A stretch of DNA of 64,000 nucleotides, from contig NC_008609.1 of assembly GCF_000015045.1 (NCBI RefSeq), forward strand, positions 2,489,501-2,553,500. Reading direction: 5' to 3'. The stretch's first letter is position 1. Every line of letters starts with the position of its first letter. Below, in pieces: positions 51,978-60,488 of this stretch. The position numbers were made by a program, and so were the translations under genes. The notes under the pieces are model-generated. The model worked only from the letters and a program-made list of their open reading frames with translations. It searched no databases and was not told the origin of the DNA. Origin of the DNA: Pelobacter propionicus DSM 2379 (GTDB lineage Bacteria > Desulfobacterota > Desulfuromonadia > Geobacterales > Pseudopelobacteraceae).

Positions 51978-52157
51978 GCAGTCGGGGACTGCCGGAGAGA
52001 GCGCATCAGGGCTATTTCGTCGTACTACCCGGCGAAATGAAGCGTTGACAGCCGCTACTGTCTGAGCCCGCAGGGCGAGTTTATCGACTGTAGCGCAATG
52101 AGTCAAGGTAAGTACAGAAATAGCCCGTCCGCGCGAACGCAGGCAGTCCCCAACTGC
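51978..52157. repeat. Long-hairpin element, copy A
   Basis: 180 bases that fold back almost end to end. GCAGTCGGGGACTGCC (51978-51993) pairs with 52142-52157, GGGCTATTT (52009-52017) with 52118-52126, and GTACT (52022-52026) with 52111-52115. The tip is GCCC/GGGC at 52066-52076. It lies upstream of hrpB and downstream of an MFS gene. A second copy is at 56825-57009. No reading frame is supported inside it. Confidence 0.8.
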
Positions 52158-52167
52158 CGTCTCCAGT

Positions 52168-53367
52168 TCACGACGCCGGAGCCCCCCGTTGCTCCCGGAA
52201 GCTCCGCAGGAACAGCAGGCCCAGCGGCGGCAGGGCGATCAGGAAGGCGTACATCAAGAGGTGGAAGGTCCGCTGGACCCCCACGCTATCGGCCAGCCTC
52301 CCCACATAGGGGCCGACGCAGGCGAAGCAGAGCCGAAACGTCAGCGACTGCAGCGACAGCAGCGCCGCCCGGTTGGCGGAGGGGGTCTCCCTCTGCACGT
52401 GGCTGAGCATCATCGGCCCCCGCAACCCCCGCATGCAGGTCAGCAGATAGTAGAACAGGAAGCCGAACAGCCCTCCCATCACCCCCAGGCCGAAATAGCC
52501 GGCAACGATCAGGGCGATGAAAAGCAGGGTCATCCCGCGGTCGCTCAGGTAATGGTGCGTGCGATGGCTGGCCATGGCGGAGAGCGCCACCATCAGGTTT
52601 GCGCCGGCCCAGACCGGGCCGAACCAGGCCAGGGGAACGCCGCTCTGGCGCATGTAGGGCTGAATCAGCCAGACCGGGAAGAAGGAGGCCAGCCCCAGCA
52701 GCGTATTGAAGATGATGGTGTAGCGCAGGCGCGGATTGTCCCAGAAGGCATAGCGGGCGGTATGTAGCGCCTCGGCCAGATGGGAGCGGGCCTGGATGGC
52801 GCTATCCCGCGGGGTCTCCACCATTCCCCTGGTCACCACGAGGGCAGCGATCCAGACAGCCACCTGCAGGATGAAGGGGGAGAGCGGGAAAGCGGCGTAG
52901 AGCATGCCGGCGAAGATGGCGCCCAGGGCCTCGCCGCTCTGGGAAAAGCCGGTCACCCGCCCCTCGCAGCGGGCGTAGAGCGCCTCGTTCCCCTCCAGTT
53001 TGAGAGTCTCGTAGAGCAGGGCGCTGTCCGACCCGCTGATGAACGAGAGCGAAATCCCCAGCAGGATCTCGGCCAGAAGCACGTCGCCGAAGGAGTCGGC
53101 CACCGTGTACATGCCCCAGCCCAGGATTCCCAGGAGCGAGGCAAAGGAGAGCGCTGTCCGGTAGCCCAGGCGGTCGCTGATATAGCCGGAGGGGTACTCC
53201 AGGAGCACCGTGGCAATGGAGAAGATGCTCTGCAAGAGCAGGATCTGGGTCAGGCTCAGGCCTATATGGTCCTTCCAGAACAGGGTGATGATGGCCATGG
53301 GAAAGAGCATCATCTGCAGGAAGGAGAAAGCGTACAGTTTCCGTATGTTACCGTGGAGGTTACTCAT
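52168..53367 (-). CDS. Major facilitator superfamily transporter
   Basis: 399 residues, about twelve membrane helices, beginning MSNLHGNIRKLYAFSFLQMMLFPMAIITLFWKDHIGLSLTQ. The MFS loop between helices 2 and 3 is SGYISDRLGYRTAL. SGSDSALLYETLKLEGNEALYARCEGR matches a subgroup annotated as MFS permeases related to fluoroquinolone/tetracycline exporters. AGAGGTCGA precedes the ATG. It follows the chorismate-mutase gene by 20 bases, so they probably share a transcript. The substrate is unknown. Confidence 0.85.
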   Translation of the reverse strand: MSNLHGNIRKLYAFSFLQMMLFPMAIITLFWKDHIGLSLTQILLLQSIFSIATVLLEYPSGYISDRLGYRTALSFASLLGILGWGMYTVADSFGDVLLAEILLGISLSFISGSDSALLYETLKLEGNEALYARCEGRVTGFSQSGEALGAIFAGMLYAAFPLSPFILQVAVWIAALVVTRGMVETPRDSAIQARSHLAEALHTARYAFWDNPRLRYTIIFNTLLGLASFFPVWLIQPYMRQSGVPLAWFGPVWAGANLMVALSAMASHRTHHYLSDRGMTLLFIALIVAGYFGLGVMGGLFGFLFYYLLTCMRGLRGPMMLSHVQRETPSANRAALLSLQSLTFRLCFACVGPYVGRLADSVGVQRTFHLLMYAFLIALPPLGLLFLRSFREQRGAPAS

Positions 53368-53387
53368 TCGACCTCTAAAAAAACAAT

Positions 53388-53711
53388 TCAGGCCTTTCGG
53401 CCAGAAGGCTCACCGCCGTGAAGGGCCGCGTACTCGGCAGTTTCCAGGTCGATATGGGCATCGATCAGTTCCCGGTAGATCCGCTCCACAAGATCGGGGC
53501 AGGCGCCGCATTCACGGGCCCTGGCAACCACGTTGGAGACCACCTCCTCGATGCGCTCTTCAATCCTAACCTCATCGGCGCTGTTCTTGAAGCGGGGCGC
53601 CTGCTTCACGTAGCCGATCCGCTCCGCCAGCAGTTCGACGATCTGGCGGTCGATGCGGTCGATGTTGGCGCGTACCTCGGCCAGAGAGGCGCACACTGAA
53701 ACTGGTTTCAT
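53388..53711 (-). CDS. AroQ-type chorismate mutase / isochorismate-pyruvate-lyase-like protein
   Basis: 107 residues from ATG 53711 (AAGGAG upstream). SLAEVRANIDRIDRQIVELLAERIGYVKQAPRFKNSADEV is the AroQ helical fold with the conserved Arg and Lys of the active site (RANIDRID; RIGYVKQA). The family converts chorismate to prephenate, while PchB-type members release pyruvate from isochorismate. The FKNS segment is like PchB, so both remain possible. No siderophore genes are adjacent, only an MFS carrier. Confidence 0.82.
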   Translation of the reverse strand: MKPVSVCASLAEVRANIDRIDRQIVELLAERIGYVKQAPRFKNSADEVRIEERIEEVVSNVVARARECGACPDLVERIYRELIDAHIDLETAEYAALHGGEPSGRKA

Positions 53712-53924
53712 TACAAGCTCCTTTTTGGAATCAACGGTAGTACGCCAGGGCATGAACCGGCGCCTTCTCCCCTCACCCGTCTTCTTCGCACGTATTCCGT
53801 TATGCTGCCTTACCCAACCTGCATCGCGCATAGTTACCAATCAGCCATCAACTCATCCTGATGCAATTCCGCCCAAGCCAGAACCAGCCTTGCCTGCCTT
53901 CTGGGAAGATCGCCCTCGACAATC

Positions 53925-54401
53925 TCACATTGGCTTCCGCCGCATGTGAATAAGCGCAACCCGATTGCCATTCTTATCCTGCCGTTCTTCGATGGCATAA
54001 GGTTCAAATCCCAACTTTGCATACAGGATCAGGCCGACGACGTTTTGATTAAAGCAGGACACCGTAACTTCAATGGCACCATGCTTTGAGAACCCAAGGC
54101 TAACCATTTGCTCGACAAGATAGCTTCCGACCCCCTGCCCCCGGACGATCGGAGAAACAATAACGTTTCCTATAGAGCAACCTTTCGCACCCCAGCGGTA
54201 AAAATTGGCAAACGCGACAACCTGACCTTCCAATTCAATTACCGTGCTGTCCGAACGTTGAGAGATTGAATTCTGCAGCTGCCATGGAGCCAAGGGAAAT
54301 GCCGCTTTGGGAAAAAGGAAAAACAGCTCTTCTTCGCTTTGTGGAAAACCACAAACAACAGGAATATCACTATTTTCAACCGGACGATGAGTAAGCAGCA
54401 T
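53925..54401 (-). CDS. GNAT-family N-acetyltransferase
   Basis: 158 residues, MLLTHRPVENSDIPVVCGFPQSEEELFFLFPKAAFPL. The acetyl-CoA loop is IVSPIVRGQGVGSYLVEQMV, with a later beta-alpha (SCFNQNVVGLILYAKLGFEPYAIEERQ). GGAGG lies ten bases before the ATG. AT content is higher than in its neighbours, which may indicate acquisition. The substrate is unknown. It lies between aldehyde dehydrogenase and chorismate mutase; the 213-base gap downstream of it shows no further gene. Confidence 0.85.
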   Translation of the reverse strand: MLLTHRPVENSDIPVVCGFPQSEEELFFLFPKAAFPLAPWQLQNSISQRSDSTVIELEGQVVAFANFYRWGAKGCSIGNVIVSPIVRGQGVGSYLVEQMVSLGFSKHGAIEVTVSCFNQNVVGLILYAKLGFEPYAIEERQDKNGNRVALIHMRRKPM

Positions 54402-54447
54402 ACCGTTTGAACCTCCACAACGAAACAGGTAATCCGAAAAGCTCTGT

Positions 54448-55872
54448 TCACCCCTTGAGCTGGATCGACTTGATCTCCTGGAACTCCTCCAGGCCGTATC
54501 TGCCCAGCTCCCGGCCGTTGCCGGACTGCCTGTAGCCGCCAAAGGGTGCTAGGATGTTGAAGGGGGCGCCGTTGATATCCACCTGACCGGTGCGCATGCG
54601 CCGGGCAAAGGCCAGAGCGCGCCCCTCGTCTGCGGACCAGACTCCGCCGGCCAGGCCGTAGATACTGGAGTTAGCAATCCTGAACGCAACCTCCTCGTCG
54701 CTATAGGGGATGATGCAGAGCACCGGGCCGAAGATCTCCTCTTGGGCGATGGTCATCTCTGCTCTCACCCGGCCGAAGATGGTGGGGGAGACGTAGAACC
54801 CCTTCGTAAGCCCGGCCGGCGGCTCGACGCCACCCAGCAGCAGTTCCGCCCCCTCGGCGATGCCGGAGCGGATGTACTCCCACACCCGCTCCCGCTGACT
54901 GGCCGACACCAGCGGCCCCAGGCGGCACTTGTCGCCAAAGGGATCGGAGGGGACGAAGCTCTTGCCCAGCTCCACCGCCAGGGAGACCGCCTGCTCGTAC
55001 AGACTCTCCGGCACCAGCAGGCGGGTGTGGGCGCTGCACGTCTGGCCCGAGTTGAGCAGACAGGCGCCTAGGCTCCCCTTGACCGCCGCAGGCAGGTCGG
55101 CGTCGTCCAGGATCACCGAGGCGGACTTGCCCCCCAGCTCCAGGGCGACCTTCTTGACGGTCCCGGCCGCCAGAACGGAGAGGCGCCTCCCCACGCTGGT
55201 GGAGCCGGTGAAGGAGACCATGTCCACATCGGGATGGGAGGCCAACGCCTCGCCGATAGTTGCGCCGCGGCCGCTGACCAGGTTGAACACGCCGGGGGGC
55301 AGGCCGGCTTTCTCCACGATCTCGGCCAGAATGAAGGAGGAGAGGGGCGCCTCGGAGCTGGGCTTGACCACCACGCAGCAGCCGGCCGCCAGGGCCGGGG
55401 CAACCTTGGCAACGATCTGGTGCAGGGGGTAGTTCCAGGGGGTGATGCAGGCCACCACCCCCACCGGCTCGCGCACGATCAGCGAGTTGGCGATGCGCTC
55501 ATCCTCCCGCTGCTCCGCAGCCAGGGAGGCGTAGCTCCCCATGACCGCCACCGGCAGGCCGGCCTGGATACGCAGGGAGAACTTGAGCGGCATGCCCACC
55601 TCGGCGGTGACGATGCGGGCGATCTCCTCGCTCCGCTCCACCAGCCCCTGGTGCAGCTTTGTCAGACATTCCGCCCGTTCAGCCGGACTTGTGGCAGACC
55701 AGGCGTCAAAGGCGGCCCTGGCGGCGGCCACGGCCCTGTCCACATCATTCACCGTTGCGGAGGGAACCCGGCCGATGACCTCTTCGCTGGCAGCGCCGAC
55801 CACCTGGATGAAGGAGGGATCGCTTGATGCCGCCCACTGACCATTTATGTACAGCTTGTCGTACTCATGCAT
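54448..55872 (-). CDS. Aldehyde dehydrogenase (NAD(P)-dependent)
   Basis: 474 residues from ATG 55872 (GGAG eight bases upstream; GTG 55881 is the alternative). [25 protein letters not shown] is the cofactor-binding block, [12 protein letters not shown] the Rossmann glycine loop, and [18 protein letters not shown] carries the general-base Glu. The catalytic Cys is in [16 protein letters not shown], and ITVA-type [13 protein letters not shown] follows. The substrate cannot be judged; members of this group oxidise varied aliphatic or aromatic aldehydes. Confidence 0.93.
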   Translation of the reverse strand: MHEYDKLYINGQWAASSDPSFIQVVGAASEEVIGRVPSATVNDVDRAVAAARAAFDAWSATSPAERAECLTKLHQGLVERSEEIARIVTAEVGMPLKFSLRIQAGLPVAVMGSYASLAAEQREDERIANSLIVREPVGVVACITPWNYPLHQIVAKVAPALAAGCCVVVKPSSEAPLSSFILAEIVEKAGLPPGVFNLVSGRGATIGEALASHPDVDMVSFTGSTSVGRRLSVLAAGTVKKVALELGGKSASVILDDADLPAAVKGSLGACLLNSGQTCSAHTRLLVPESLYEQAVSLAVELGKSFVPSDPFGDKCRLGPLVSASQRERVWEYIRSGIAEGAELLLGGVEPPAGLTKGFYVSPTIFGRVRAEMTIAQEEIFGPVLCIIPYSDEEVAFRIANSSIYGLAGGVWSADEGRALAFARRMRTGQVDINGAPFNILAPFGGYRQSGNGRELGRYGLEEFQEIKSIQLKG

Positions 55873-55940
55873 GTCGTACACTCCAATGAGGTTTTGGTTC
55901 GATCAATCTCGCTGTGCCGGATTCGTGGAAGCTCCCACCC

Positions 55941-56151
55941 GAACCCCCATCCCCTTTAACCTGAAAATGCAGTTGTTCACGCAAAGCCACGAAGTTCACG
56001 AAGAAAAACAGATGGATAGACAAAACAGCTGAAGCACCTGGTTGGTGAAGCGCCACTGTTTGACGACTGTTTGATTTCTTTGCGTCTTCGCGCCTTTGCG
56101 TGAGATGAATTAGCGTTTTCAGGTTCAAGGGTCAGGGTGGGGATGGGGTTC
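55941..56151. repeat. About 210-bp inverted-repeat (MITE-like) element
   Basis: Fills most of the 345-base gap between aldehyde dehydrogenase and nitroreductase. Nested inverted arms: GAACCCCCATCCCC (55941-55954) against GGGGATGGGGTTC (56139-56151); AACCTGAAAA at about 55958 against TTTTCAGGTT at about 56116-56125; TTCACGCAAAG...GAAG at about 55976 against CTTCGCGCCTTTGCGTGA at about 56087-56104. The CACGCAAAGGCGCGAAGACGC-like core resembles a dispersed motif I recall from environmental deltaproteobacterial genomes. No coding capacity. Confidence 0.65.
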
Positions 56152-56217
56152 ATCAGCACCCCATCCCTGTCCATCCACCCTGGGGAGACGTACCACAACC
56201 CTGACGGGACCGCCCTG

Positions 56218-56790
56218 TTACAGGAAGTTGATCTCCACCGGCTTCCGCTTGATCGGGTTTTCGGACTGTTCCCGCTTCACCGCCGGATAGCCGATGATCA
56301 GCGGCGCAACCAGTTCATACTCCTCCGGCATCCCCAGCTCCTTCTTGACTTCCGGCTCGTCCAGTACGTTGTGGGCAAAGCCGATCCAGCAGCAGCCCAG
56401 CCCCTGCTCCTCGGCCAGCAGGTTTATGTTCTGGGCCACCATGCTGCAGTCGTACACCTGCCAGTGGGCTTTACTGTCGCCGTAGATGACGATCAGTGCC
56501 GGCGCGTTGTAGAAGATGTTGAACTCGGGGTTATTCATCCACTTCTCGTACTGCCGGATAAAGGGGGCGTCCTCCATGTTGGCCAGCCACTTTTCCTTGG
56601 CGGTGTCGGAGAGGCGCTTCAGGCGTTCCCTATCGAAAATAACGACGAAGCGCCAGGGCTGGTTATTGGAACCGCTGGGGGCCCAGACCGCTGTGTTGAT
56701 CAGCGCCTCGATGGTCTCCCGGGGCAGCGCTTCTGCGCTGAATTTCCTGCAGGAACTGCGTCGCTTCATGATGGTGGTCAGACTGTCCAT
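56218..56790 (-). CDS. Nitroreductase-family flavoprotein
   Basis: 190 residues with AAGGAGG before the ATG. MKRRSSCRKFSAEALPRETIEALINTAVWAPSGSNNQPWRFVV is the FMN-binding nitroreductase signature (RRSxRxF; APSGxNxQPW). GLGCCWIGFAHNVLDEPEVKKELGMPEEYELVAPLIIGYP closes the fold. Such dimeric enzymes reduce nitro groups, quinones or enones with NAD(P)H. No neighbour suggests the substrate. Confidence 0.92.
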   Translation of the reverse strand: MDSLTTIMKRRSSCRKFSAEALPRETIEALINTAVWAPSGSNNQPWRFVVIFDRERLKRLSDTAKEKWLANMEDAPFIRQYEKWMNNPEFNIFYNAPALIVIYGDSKAHWQVYDCSMVAQNINLLAEEQGLGCCWIGFAHNVLDEPEVKKELGMPEEYELVAPLIIGYPAVKREQSENPIKRKPVEINFL

Positions 56791-56824
56791 GGCTTTGCCT
56801 CCTTGGGGTTGTTTATCCTGGAAA

Positions 56825-57009
56825 CGGCAGTTGGGGGATGCCGGAGAAAGCGCATCAGGGCTCTTTCGTCGTACTTCCCGGCGAGATGAAGCGTCAACAG
56901 CCGATACTGTCTGAAGCCCGCAGGCTCAAGTTTATCGGCTGTAGCGCAATGAGTCGTGGAAGTACAGAAAGAGCCCGTCCGCGCGAACGCAGGCAGCCCC
57001 CAACTGCCG
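56825..57009. repeat. Long-hairpin element, copy B
   Basis: 185 bases with the same order as copy A at 51978. CGGCAGTTGGGGGATGCC (56825-56842) pairs with 56992-57009 with one mismatch, GGGCTCTTT (56858-56866) with 56968-56976, GTACTTCC (56871-56878) with 56958-56965, and ACAGCCGATA (56897-56906) with TATCGGCTGT (56933-56942). The tip is AGCC/GGCT. It lies upstream of the nitroreductase and downstream of the THUMP methyltransferase. Confidence 0.8.
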
Positions 57010-57059
57010 CATGGTGTACAAACATCCTTCGACGGTGGATGAGAACCGCCGTTTCAGGC

Positions 57060-58241
57060 TCAGTACAGCTCGTACTTGAGCAGGCGGCACTCGATCGGGC
57101 CGTTATAGAGCACAAACCGCCGCGACGCCTTCAGGCCGATGTACTTGGCCAGCTCCAGGTTGCCGGTAAGCACATAGCCGGTCCACCCCTGGCAGCGCTG
57201 TTTGAGGATGTCGCCGATCTGGCAGTAGAGCTCCTTCAGCTCATCCTCCTCCCCCATGCGTTTGCCGTAGGGAGGATTGATGATTACCACCCCACCCTCC
57301 CCTTCCGGCCTGAACTGCTCCAGGGAGCTGTGGAAGAAGTGCACCTGCCCCTCGAAGCCTGCCGCCGCCGCGTTGCGCCGGGCAATGGAAAGGGCGCGGC
57401 TGTCGCTGTCGTAGCCGCTGACCAGCCCCACCGGGAGCTGTCGGATGCCGCTCTCCGCTTCGGCCTGGATCCCCTTCCAGAGGCGGGGGTCGAAATCCTG
57501 CCAGCGCTGGAATCCGAATGAGCGGTTGCGCCCCGGCGGAACGCGGGCGGCCATGAGCGCCGCCTCGATGGGGATGGTGCCCGAGCCGCACATGGGGTCG
57601 GCCAGGGCTACGTTGCCGTCCCAGCCGGTGAGCGCGATGATGGCGGCGGCCAGGGTCTCGCGCAGGGGCGCCTCGTTGCGCTCCAGACGGTAGCCGCGAC
57701 GGTCCAGGGCGTCCCCCGAGCTGTCCAGGCTGACCGTGCAGACATTCTTCACCAAGTGGATATTGACCCGCACGTCCGGGGAGGCCGTATCCACGTTGGG
57801 ACGACTGCCGCATGCCTCACGGATGCGGTCCACGATGGCATCCTTGGTCTTCAGCGCCACAAAACCGGAATGGGTCAGGGCCGAGTCCCGCAGGGAGCAG
57901 TCCACCGCCAGGGTCATGGCGGGTGTGATCATCTCCTGCCAGGGGATGGCATGCACGCCATCGTACAGCTCTGCCGGCGAGGAGCAGGGAAACCCGGCCA
58001 GCCTGACCAGCACCCGGCTGGCGCTGCGCAGCCAAAGATTGGCGCGGTACAGACCGGCCCGGTTGGTGCGGAACGAGACCCCGCCCCGCCCTGCCTGCGC
58101 CCCCTCGATGCCCAGCAGGCGCAGTTCGGCCGCGGTCACGTCCTCGCTGCCGCGCGGCACGGCGGCAAAGCACTCCATCTCCCTGTCCGGCTTCGGCTCC
58201 GGGCGTGGCGCCCGTCTGAGGATATGCTTCTTCTCGGTCAT
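57060..58241 (-). CDS. THUMP-domain RNA methyltransferase (RlmL/Trm14-like)
   Basis: 393 residues from ATG 58241 (GGGGGAACG upstream; overlaps the coaE stop, ATGA). An N-terminal ferredoxin-like/THUMP region (CFAAVPRGSEDVTAAELRLLG; about residues 18-165) binds RNA. The methyltransferase has LADPMCGSGTIPIEAALMAAR and the catalytic VVIINPPYGKRMGE, the N6-adenine/N2-guanine NPPY motif. This is the YpsC/RlmL N-terminal class, which makes N2-methylguanosine in 23S rRNA in E. coli; the exact base here is unknown. Confidence 0.88.
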   Translation of the reverse strand: MTEKKHILRRAPRPEPKPDREMECFAAVPRGSEDVTAAELRLLGIEGAQAGRGGVSFRTNRAGLYRANLWLRSASRVLVRLAGFPCSSPAELYDGVHAIPWQEMITPAMTLAVDCSLRDSALTHSGFVALKTKDAIVDRIREACGSRPNVDTASPDVRVNIHLVKNVCTVSLDSSGDALDRRGYRLERNEAPLRETLAAAIIALTGWDGNVALADPMCGSGTIPIEAALMAARVPPGRNRSFGFQRWQDFDPRLWKGIQAEAESGIRQLPVGLVSGYDSDSRALSIARRNAAAAGFEGQVHFFHSSLEQFRPEGEGGVVIINPPYGKRMGEEDELKELYCQIGDILKQRCQGWTGYVLTGNLELAKYIGLKASRRFVLYNGPIECRLLKYELY

Positions 58242-58846
58242 GCTCGTTCCCCCATTTCCCGTTCCCATATGTCCGCCACCAGCCGTTCCGTCTCCTCGGG
58301 CGTACCGCTGTTGTCGATAATCACGCGGCCATGGCGCTCCTTCTCGGCCAGCGGCATCTGGCTGTCAATGATCTTGCAGGCATCCTCCCGGCTGATGCCG
58401 TCACGTTCCATCAAGCGCTGGATCTGTATCTCGGGCCTCAGGGTCACCACCCAGATCTCGTCCACCCGGCTGGTGACTCCCGCCTCGATCAGCAGCGGCG
58501 CCATGTAGAACACGATGCGCTCCCCCCGGCAAGCCGCGGCTGCGATGCGCTCCTCCGCCAGCCTCCTGATCTCAGGATGCACGATCCCTTCCAGCTGGCG
58601 ACGGTTCACGTCGTTGCCGAAGACCAGCGAACGCATCTTCCGGCGGTCCAGATTGCCGTCCGGCAGCAGCACACCGGCGCCAAACAGATCAACGATCCGC
58701 TCCAGGGCCGGACTCCCCGGATGAACCGCCAGGCGCGACAGTTCATCGGCATCGATCACCACCGCTCCTCGCTCCATCAGAAAACGGGCCACACTGCTCT
58801 TGCCGGTTGCGATCCCACCGGTCAGGCCCACCACACGGACTCCCAT
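58238..58846 (-). CDS. coaE: Dephospho-CoA kinase
   Basis: Last step of coenzyme A synthesis: phosphorylation of the 3'-hydroxyl of dephospho-CoA. 202 residues. MGVRVVGLTGGIATGKSSVARFL is the P-loop, DADELSR the substrate loop, and VFYMAPLLIEAG and VTLRPEIQIQRLMERDGIS are family blocks. AAGGAGT precedes ATG 58846. It is coupled to the THUMP methyltransferase by a four-base overlap. Confidence 0.95.
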   Translation of the reverse strand: MGVRVVGLTGGIATGKSSVARFLMERGAVVIDADELSRLAVHPGSPALERIVDLFGAGVLLPDGNLDRRKMRSLVFGNDVNRRQLEGIVHPEIRRLAEERIAAAACRGERIVFYMAPLLIEAGVTSRVDEIWVVTLRPEIQIQRLMERDGISREDACKIIDSQMPLAEKERHGRVIIDNSGTPEETERLVADIWEREMGERA

Positions 58847-59009
58847 CGTTAGTACTCCTTGCGCCCACACCAGGGCACCGCATATTCCATGAAAAGGTGG
58901 CCAGTGTAGCAAAGGGACCGCCAAATTAACAGATTTTTGGCTTGAGTTGCGGGAATATTTAGTGTACATGTTAACGTCTGCCACAGCAGGTCGCCGGCAG
59001 AACCGATAC

Positions 59010-59086
59010 GGGCGGTTAGCTCAGCTGGATAGAGTACAGGCCTCCGAAGCCTGGGGTCGTGGGTTCGAATCCCATGCCGCCCGCCA
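59010..59086 (+). tRNA. tRNA-Arg (anticodon CCG)
   Basis: Acceptor GGGCGGT pairs with GCCGCCC, then G and an encoded CCA. D arm GCTCAGCTGGATAGAGT, anticodon stem CAGGC/GCCTG with loop CTCCGAA (anticodon CCG), T arm GTGGGTTCGAATCCCAT. 77 bases including CCA. A terminator follows directly. Confidence 0.96.
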
Positions 59087-59094
59087 ATAAAATC

Positions 59095-59127
59095 AAAGGG
59101 TTAGTCAAATCGACTAATCCTTTTTTT
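59095..59127 (+). terminator. Rho-independent terminator of tRNA-Arg
   Basis: AAAGGGTTAGTC, loop AAATC, GACTAATCCTTT followed by more T; an eleven- to twelve-pair stem ten bases after the tRNA end. Confidence 0.9.
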
Positions 59128-59173
59128 GTTACAGCGACATATGACGGAGTAACTATCACTATGAGGTGACCCG

Positions 59174-60355
59174 ATGCACTGCAACTCGTTTTCCAGGCAG
59201 CACCGTTTTTCGCTCCATGTGGCAATGACTGCGTTGACCCTGCTGCTTCTGGGTTTGCTGGCCGGATGTGCCGCAACGTCAAGCGCCGTCACGAGCAAAC
59301 TACCCGACTGGCGTTCCTGGACAGTGGAGCGCAAAATTGCCCAGATGCTTCTGCTCGGTTTCCCTGGAGAGACGATTACTCCGGAAAGCCCTATTTCTGT
59401 GGCTATCCGCGAGCATGGCGTGGGCGGGGTCGTCCTTTTCGACAACAATGCCGACCTGGGTGTTACGGAGCGCAATATTTCCAACCCGGCTCAGCTAAAG
59501 AGGCTGATCACCGACCTTAAGGCATCGGCTGAAACGCCGATTTTCATTGCCGTGGATGAAGAGGGAGGGATCATCTCCCGCCTCAAGGAGCGCTACGGGT
59601 TTCCGTCCACGGTCTCCGCTTCATACCTTGGGGAGAAGAATGACTTAAACCTCACCCGTTCTTCCTCGGACCGACTGGTCGACACCCTGGTGGAATACGG
59701 CTTCAACCTGAACCTGGCGCCGGTGGTCGACCTGAGCATCAACCCCGCAAACCCGGTCATTGCGCTGAAACAGCGCAGCTTTTCCGCCGACCCGGCCCTG
59801 GTTTCCGCCCACGCGGCAGAAGTCATCGCGAGCCACCACCGCAAGAATATCGTCACCTGCCTGAAGCACTTTCCAGGGCACGGCAGCTCGCGCGACGATT
59901 CCCATGTGGGGTTCGTCGATGTCACCGACAGCTGGAGCGAGAAAGAACTGTTGCCCTACAAAAACCTGATCGGGCAAGGGGTGGTGGATAGTGTGATGAC
60001 AGCCCACACCTTCAACACACATCTCGACCCGGACTATCCGGCAACGCTCTCCAGGAACACCATAGACGGCATACTGCGCACGCGGCTCGGCTTCGACGGA
60101 GTGGTCATCAGCGATGACCTCTACATGGCAGCGATTGTTCAGCATTACAGCTATGAGACCGCTGTGGAAAAAGCCATCAACGCCGGGGTCGACCTGCTGA
60201 TCCTGGCCAACGACAAGCTCTACAGCCCGGACATAGCTCCGCGCACCATCGATCTTGTGGTGAAGATGGTGGAGAGCGGGAAAATCAGCAGGGAGCGCAT
60301 CGACCAGGCCTGCGGCCGGATCATGAAACTGAAGGCGAGATACCTCTTTGAATAA
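59174..60355 (+). CDS. Glycoside hydrolase family 3 lipoprotein (NagZ-like beta-N-acetylhexosaminidase)
   Basis: 393 residues. The signal peptide (MTALTLLLLGLLAGC) ends in a lipobox LAGC, so the enzyme is probably outside the cytoplasm, unlike cytoplasmic NagZ of E. coli. FIAVDEEGGIISRLKERYGFPST is the family loop. KHFPGHGSSRDDSHVG carries the His-Asp pair of NagZ-type enzymes, and VVISDDLYMAAIVQHY has the nucleophile Asp. It should remove N-acetylglucosamine from peptidoglycan fragments; the exact substrate is inferred. Confidence 0.88.
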   Translation: MHCNSFSRQHRFSLHVAMTALTLLLLGLLAGCAATSSAVTSKLPDWRSWTVERKIAQMLLLGFPGETITPESPISVAIREHGVGGVVLFDNNADLGVTERNISNPAQLKRLITDLKASAETPIFIAVDEEGGIISRLKERYGFPSTVSASYLGEKNDLNLTRSSSDRLVDTLVEYGFNLNLAPVVDLSINPANPVIALKQRSFSADPALVSAHAAEVIASHHRKNIVTCLKHFPGHGSSRDDSHVGFVDVTDSWSEKELLPYKNLIGQGVVDSVMTAHTFNTHLDPDYPATLSRNTIDGILRTRLGFDGVVISDDLYMAAIVQHYSYETAVEKAINAGVDLLILANDKLYSPDIAPRTIDLVVKMVESGKISRERIDQACGRIMKLKARYLFE

Positions 60356-60488
60356 CTACTGTGGAGGATCCGGGGGAAAGCTGACGGGATAGATGCGGCC
60401 CACGGAAAAAACGCCTGGACACGCCTCGCATCAACGCAAGAAGGCTTCACGGCATGCTCCGCGCGATCTTCTTGCAGGTGTTCGTCTC

